Assembly: GCA_005792225.1 (NCBI GenBank)
Contig: SXSP01000076.1
Location: 1 to 8,556, forward strand
DNA from: Bdellovibrionales bacterium
GTDB taxonomy: Bacteria; Bdellovibrionota; Bdellovibrionia; Bdellovibrionales; JAMPXM01
Direction: 5' to 3'
DNA: 8,556 nucleotides
Both the position numbers and the translations under genes were made by a program. Within the stretch, counting starts at the first letter, position 1. The number at the start of each line of letters is the position of its first letter. This document shows positions 6,754 to 8,556 of the stretch, piece after piece. The notes beneath the pieces are model-generated. The model ran no database searches. It was not told where the DNA came from and saw only the letters and a list, made by a program, of their open reading frames with translations.

Positions 6754-6773
6754 GGCGACAAAGAAAGAGCGTG

Positions 6774-8006
6774 ATGAGAGTTTGGCTCGTTCTGCTATTC
6801 ACGGCCCTCGGTTTCACCGGGGGCGGATGCGCGAGCTACCAAACCAAGGTTTCGGTGGCTCGCGAAGCCATGCGCTCTGGCGATGCCCCAAAAGCGGTGG
6901 CGGAACTCGAGCCGCTTGCCAATAAGGAAAACGACGATCAGCTCGTTTATCTTCTCGACTACGCCACGGCTCTCCAGCAAGCCGGCCGCTACAAAGAGAG
7001 CATGAAGGCGTTTGATCGCGCCGAAAAAATCGCCGACATCCAGGATTACCACAGCATCACCAATCTCGCCTCGTCGCTGGCGCTTTCGGAAACGATGATC
7101 CAGTACAAGGGCGACGATTTCGAGAAGGTGATGATCAATGCGATCAACGCCATCAACTACCTTGAGACCGATGATCTCGATGAGGCCCTCGTCGAAGTTC
7201 GAAAGCTCAATCAAAAGCTTTATCGCTACAAGTACGAAGCCAAGAGGGATTACGAGCAGAATCCCTTCGCGTACTACTTGAGCGCCATCATCTGGGAAGC
7301 CGATCGAAAGTGGGATGACGCCTACATCGCCTACAAGAACGCCTATGATCTCATCCCCGATTATCCGCCCCTGAAGGAAGATTTGATCCGCTCGGCGATG
7401 CGGGCCCAACGATCAGAGGATCTCGCCCAATGGAAAAAGAAATTTCCGGAGGTGCATCCCAAGCCTGAATGGAAAGACAAACAAATGGGAGAAATTGTTT
7501 TTGTCTTCCAACAAGGCTGGGGACCGCGCAAGAGACCTCGCCCCGAGAGCCCACGATTTCCGTACCTCGCTCCCGAATTCTCCCTCGCGCAAGCGGCCCG
7601 GGTTGAAATCGACGGTAAACAAGAGGCCGTCACCGACCGCGTTTTCAGCGTTCAGGATGTCGCCATCAAAACTCTCAACGATGATTACGCGAGAATCGTC
7701 GCTTCACGCGTCGGTGGCCTGGTCACGAAAGCCGTGCTCGCGGATCAGCTTCGCCAAAAGAACGAAGCCCTCGGCCTCGTCGCCTGGGTGGCGATGAACG
7801 TCGCCGACCAAGCGGATCTACGTCAGTGGTCAACGCTTCCGCAGTCGCTGCAGATCGCGCGCATTCCGATCAAGGCCGGCAAATACAAGATTCAAGCTTC
7901 GGGTTTGAGCGGATCCGGCTCGACGACGGGAGAGCGCATGCCCGAACGTGAGATCGAAGTAAAGCCGGGCCGAAAGACCTTCGTCAGCTGGCGCTCTCTT
8001 CGCTAG
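6774..8006 (+). CDS. COG3014-type TPR lipoprotein, partner of the LpoB-like protein
   Basis: The 410-residue protein resembles the COG3014 family of uncharacterised bacterial proteins, which I recall being encoded next to LpoB-like genes in other proteobacteria. A signal peptide leads to C19. The lipobox is unusual (TGGGC, with Gly at -3), but the short hydrophobic leader ending in Cys supports a lipoprotein. TPR-like helical pairs follow: AREAMRSGDAPKAVAELEPL (29-48), YATALQQAGRYKESMKAFDR (63-82), and a later unit at about 166-193 (YYLSAIIWEADRKWDDAYIA, then YKNAYDL). The C-terminal half has the family-like stretch DLRQWSTLPQSLQIARIPIK (348-367). I chose ATG 6774; GTG 6771 is one codon upstream, and an in-frame start at 6696 inside the previous gene would spoil the signal peptide. 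Ribosome-site bases AAGAAAGAG lie at 6761-6769. TPR lipoproteins are known PBP activators in pseudomonads (LpoP), so joint work with the LpoB-like protein is plausible but inferred. Its 3' end overlaps the converging gene by 23 bases. Confidence 0.85.
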   Translation: MRVWLVLLFTALGFTGGGCASYQTKVSVAREAMRSGDAPKAVAELEPLANKENDDQLVYLLDYATALQQAGRYKESMKAFDRAEKIADIQDYHSITNLASSLALSETMIQYKGDDFEKVMINAINAINYLETDDLDEALVEVRKLNQKLYRYKYEAKRDYEQNPFAYYLSAIIWEADRKWDDAYIAYKNAYDLIPDYPPLKEDLIRSAMRAQRSEDLAQWKKKFPEVHPKPEWKDKQMGEIVFVFQQGWGPRKRPRPESPRFPYLAPEFSLAQAARVEIDGKQEAVTDRVFSVQDVAIKTLNDDYARIVASRVGGLVTKAVLADQLRQKNEALGLVAWVAMNVADQADLRQWSTLPQSLQIARIPIKAGKYKIQASGLSGSGSTTGERMPEREIEVKPGRKTFVSWRSLR

Positions 8007-8451
8007 CGAGTAAGTGAATCAGGTAATAAACCGCGGCGTTTGCGGTCTCCTCATGAAAATCGAATTCGCCGGTTAAGTCCCGAAGGTGCTCGGCATCCCT
8101 GATTCCGATCTGAAACAAGATTTTTCTTTTTGCTCCATCCTCTTCGTAATGACTCGTAAATGGCACGGGAGTCAGGTTCTCGAGATGAATCCCCATCTTG
8201 GACTTCATGAGAATTGGCGCGCCGCTGGAGAGATCCTCAATCGCCTCTCGAATCAAATTTTGTTTAGCTTTGAGAAAGGGCACGGGATCGAAGAGCCGAC
8301 TGACGAGCGATTCGTCGGTAAAAACAACTAGTGAGTTTTTGCCCAGACTTAATTCCTTGAAATCCCTGACGGAAGGTTCGCGGCGCATGAGTTCGATAAG
8401 TTCTTCGACGGCACCCGCGATCTCAACAGAATTCGTTTTATTACCGTTCAT
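7984..8451 (-). CDS. Small cytoplasmic protein of unknown function
   Basis: I do not recognise the family. The 155-residue protein has no signal peptide and no membrane segment. It is acidic overall, with a helical N-terminus (SVEIAGAVEELIELMRREPS, 8-27), a strand-like core (NSLVVFTDESLVSRLF, 39-54, and APILMKSKMGIHLENLTPVP, 78-97) and a helical C-terminus (about 116-151, with FDFHEETANAAVYYLIHLL). The start is ATG 8451, with AGGAG 11 bases upstream, which is rather far. The coherent amphipathic pattern, the ribosome site and the lack of a competing gene on the other strand argue that it is real. It converges on the COG3014-type gene and overlaps its last 23 bases. Its promoter should lie in 8452-8556 or beyond the window. 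Confidence 0.72.
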   Translation of the reverse strand: MNGNKTNSVEIAGAVEELIELMRREPSVRDFKELSLGKNSLVVFTDESLVSRLFDPVPFLKAKQNLIREAIEDLSSGAPILMKSKMGIHLENLTPVPFTSHYEEDGAKRKILFQIGIRDAEHLRDLTGEFDFHEETANAAVYYLIHLLASEESAS

Positions 8452-8462
8452 GACTGAGACGA

Positions 8463-8483
8463 CTCCTGGTCTTTAACGAGACC
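8463..8483 (-). promoter_or_regulatory. Leader hairpin next to the ribosome site of the 8451 gene
   Basis: On the minus strand GGTCT, six bases CGTTAA, then AGACC form a small five-pair hairpin (8468-8483). The AGGAG ribosome site (8463-8467) follows directly after its right arm. Such a hairpin could modestly affect initiation, but five pairs are weak and may be chance. Confidence 0.3.
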
Positions 8484-8556
8484 CTAACATAACCTAAAGT
8501 GAGATCATGTACTTTCACTAAATCAGGACCATCAACTTGTCGGATACAATGGACAC
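8481..8556. other. Intergenic right edge with short repeats
   Basis: No gene is visible here. CCTAA occurs twice exactly 10 bases apart (8483-8487 and 8493-8497). AGTGA (8498-8502) and TCACT (8515-8519) form an inverted pair with 12 bases between them. TACAAT at 8545-8550 on the + strand resembles a -10 box, but no -35 box sits at the right distance. The segment probably holds the promoter of the 8451 gene and perhaps that of a gene to the right, which cannot be seen. Confidence 0.3.

Noticed and set aside
6696..6773. In-frame ATG at 6696 as start of the TPR lipoprotein
   Set aside because: It would place 26 mostly basic residues before the signal peptide and overlap lpoB by 58 bases. ATG 6774 gives a proper lipoprotein leader.
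6795..7409. 204-codon minus-strand frame opposite the TPR lipoprotein gene
   Set aside because: It is a mirror of a gene with a clear family pattern; the Ile/Val/Gly-rich product reflects antisense codons.
8000..8009. TCGCTAGCGA palindrome over the stop codon of the TPR lipoprotein gene
   Set aside because: It has no loop and no T-run, so it is not a terminator. A single ten-base palindrome is weak evidence for a binding site.
8030..8046. ACCGC / GCGGT hairpin followed on the minus strand by a T-rich stretch, terminator-like
   Set aside because: It lies within the coding region of the minus-strand gene, has only five pairs and precedes the stop codon.

Overview
The window is a compact stretch of bacterial chromosome with moderately high GC, nine protein genes and almost no spare DNA. 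The envelope-directed lipoproteins, the LpoB-type protein and the overall style point to a Gram-negative bacterium. A Bdellovibrionota/Oligoflexia-like or other former deltaproteobacterial host is my best guess, but nothing in the sequence proves the taxon. I see no RNA genes, insertion sequences, CRISPR arrays or origins. The longest stretches without a gene are about 130 bases (6015-6141) and the right edge (8452-8556).

Region 1 (1-3694, + strand) is a tightly packed run: the 3' end of mreB, a small sigma-region-4-like regulator that starts at the mreB stop, a membrane protein built like an anti-sigma factor, and a membrane sensor histidine kinase. The spacings are a 2 nt gap (or a 4 nt overlap), 3 nt and 23 nt, which suggests one transcript. 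The usual mreC/mreD partners do not follow mreB. Its neighbours look like a transcriptional and signalling module instead. This is the most interesting part of the window.

Region 2 (3695-5593, + strand) holds two genes I cannot assign to a family. One is an exported protein with a Sec signal peptide, whose start codon sits inside a large inverted repeat. The other is a single-pass membrane protein preceded by a highly structured intergenic segment with a possible terminator.

Region 3 (5529-6014, - strand) is a short RadC-type JAMM-domain gene without the usual N-terminal helix-hairpin-helix part. Its 3' end overlaps the converging upstream gene by 65 bases.

Region 4 (6142-8006, + strand) is a two-gene lipoprotein operon: an LpoB-like penicillin-binding-protein activator and a TPR-containing COG3014-type lipoprotein. 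These would act at the outer membrane on peptidoglycan synthesis. With mreB at the other end, envelope and cell-wall growth is a recurring theme. Region 5 (7984-8451, - strand) is a small cytoplasmic protein of unknown function, converging on the COG3014 gene and preceded by a short leader with small repeats.
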